Positions 5,778 through 6,223 of a stretch of 6,223 nucleotides of DNA are shown one piece after another. How positions within the stretch are numbered: position 1 is the stretch's first letter; every line of letters starts with the position of its first letter. A model generated the notes under the pieces. The model was not told the DNA's origin, ran no database searches, and saw nothing but the letters and a program-made list of their open reading frames with translations. This DNA comes from an uncultured Erysipelotrichaceae bacterium. Lineage in GTDB: Bacteria; Bacillota_I; Bacilli_A; Erysipelotrichales; Erysipelotrichaceae. The stretch is from assembly GCA_902782505.1 (NCBI GenBank), contig CACZNO010000157.1:1-6223 (forward strand). Reading direction: 5' to 3'. Made by a program: the position numbers and the translations under genes.

Positions 5778-6223
5778 ATTCCTCATGATTCTGAATTCCG
5801 AGAACGCGCTTGGCAAATTCTTTCGGTGATTCTCCCTCTTCCTCACCGTTAGCCGCCGGCATCTTTTCCGATACCGTGAATTTCGGCGCTTTCTGCATCG
5901 CGTCATGATAACGCCAGAGTTCCGAATAGCTCACAAACGGAATCGCCGTTGTAGCTTCCTTGGCGCCGGTGCGCATCTTCTTGATGTCGCCCTGGAACCT
6001 TCCGTTCAGAAGATTCCGGTCCTTCATGAAGTGTACGTACATGCACTTTTTCAGAAGATAACAGCGTACGATCGCGTCTTCGATAATCCCGCGGCGTTCT
6101 TCCGCCGTCTCCAGTTTCGCCTGCGCTTCGCGGAAAACACGCGCGCTTTCCGCCACGCACAATTCCTTCAGATGATCCATATATCCGAAATAAATCCGGT
6201 CGTACTGGCGCTGAATAAAGCCG
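5776..6223 (-). CDS. Unrecognised protein, partial (N-terminus off right edge)
   Basis: I do not recognise the family. The frame is open from the right edge to a TAA at 5776: 148 residues visible. An ATG at 6180 would give 134 residues, but no SD precedes it, and the 14 codons above it ([14 protein letters not shown]) read as normal coding sequence. I therefore think the real start is beyond the window. The visible part has no signal peptide or membrane helix. It looks largely alpha-helical and charged, with a long stretch rich in Ala, Glu, Arg and Lys (about residues 15-50), two Cys in CYLLKKC, and a basic patch, [13 protein letters not shown] Glu/Gly-rich linker (NGEEEGES) precedes a short C-terminal tail. 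It ends in a strong terminator, so it belongs to a different transcription unit from ald. A cytoplasmic location is inferred from composition. Confidence 0.7.
   Translation of the reverse strand, partial: GFIQRQYDRIYFGYMDHLKELCVAESARVFREAQAKLETAEERRGIIEDAIVRCYLLKKCMYVHFMKDRNLLNGRFQGDIKKMRTGAKEATTAIPFVSYSELWRYHDAMQKAPKFTVSEKMPAANGEEEGESPKEFAKRVLGIQNHEE

Overview
The window looks like an ordinary chromosomal segment of a low-to-mid GC Gram-positive bacterium (Bacillota). The reasons are strong GGAGG-type ribosome binding sites, a lipobox lipoprotein of the DUF3048/YerB family, a LytR-CpsA-Psr (LCP) protein with three N-terminal membrane helices, a VanZ-like membrane protein, and short intergenic gaps with Rho-independent terminators. 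The LCP architecture makes me lean towards an Erysipelotrichia-like lineage, but that is inference and the sequence alone does not fix it. I see no mobile element, CRISPR array, tRNA or rRNA.

All six genes are on the minus strand, so transcription runs from high to low coordinates. From right to left: (1) the 3' part of an unrecognised, helix-rich protein, ending at 5776 in a strong terminator; (2) ald, alanine dehydrogenase, start 5666, with its own consensus-like promoter; (3) a DUF3048 lipoprotein 22 nt downstream, ending before a second terminator; (4) glmM, phosphoglucosamine mutase, whose ribosome binding site follows that terminator almost at once; (5) a VanZ-like small membrane protein starting 1 nt after the glmM stop; (6) an LCP-family cell-wall glycopolymer transferase whose start (1382) and membrane/accessory/catalytic domains are present but whose C-terminus runs off the left edge. 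The LCP gene is easy to miss because its frame has no stop inside the window; it accounts for the whole of 1-1382.

Functionally this is largely a cell-envelope neighbourhood. GlmM makes glucosamine-1-phosphate for UDP-GlcNAc, LCP enzymes attach anionic glycopolymers to peptidoglycan, and the DUF3048 and VanZ-like proteins are envelope-located with poorly known roles. Ald links L-alanine, a peptidoglycan building block, to pyruvate. Two transcription units are likely: ald-DUF3048, and glmM-VanZ-LCP.

I found no clearly new biological system. The most notable points are the terminator jammed against the glmM leader with a possible promoter that would start inside the hairpin, a near-palindrome over the ald -10 box, a Glu-rich insertion in the LCP extracytoplasmic region, and an InlB-type repeat domain in front of DUF3048.
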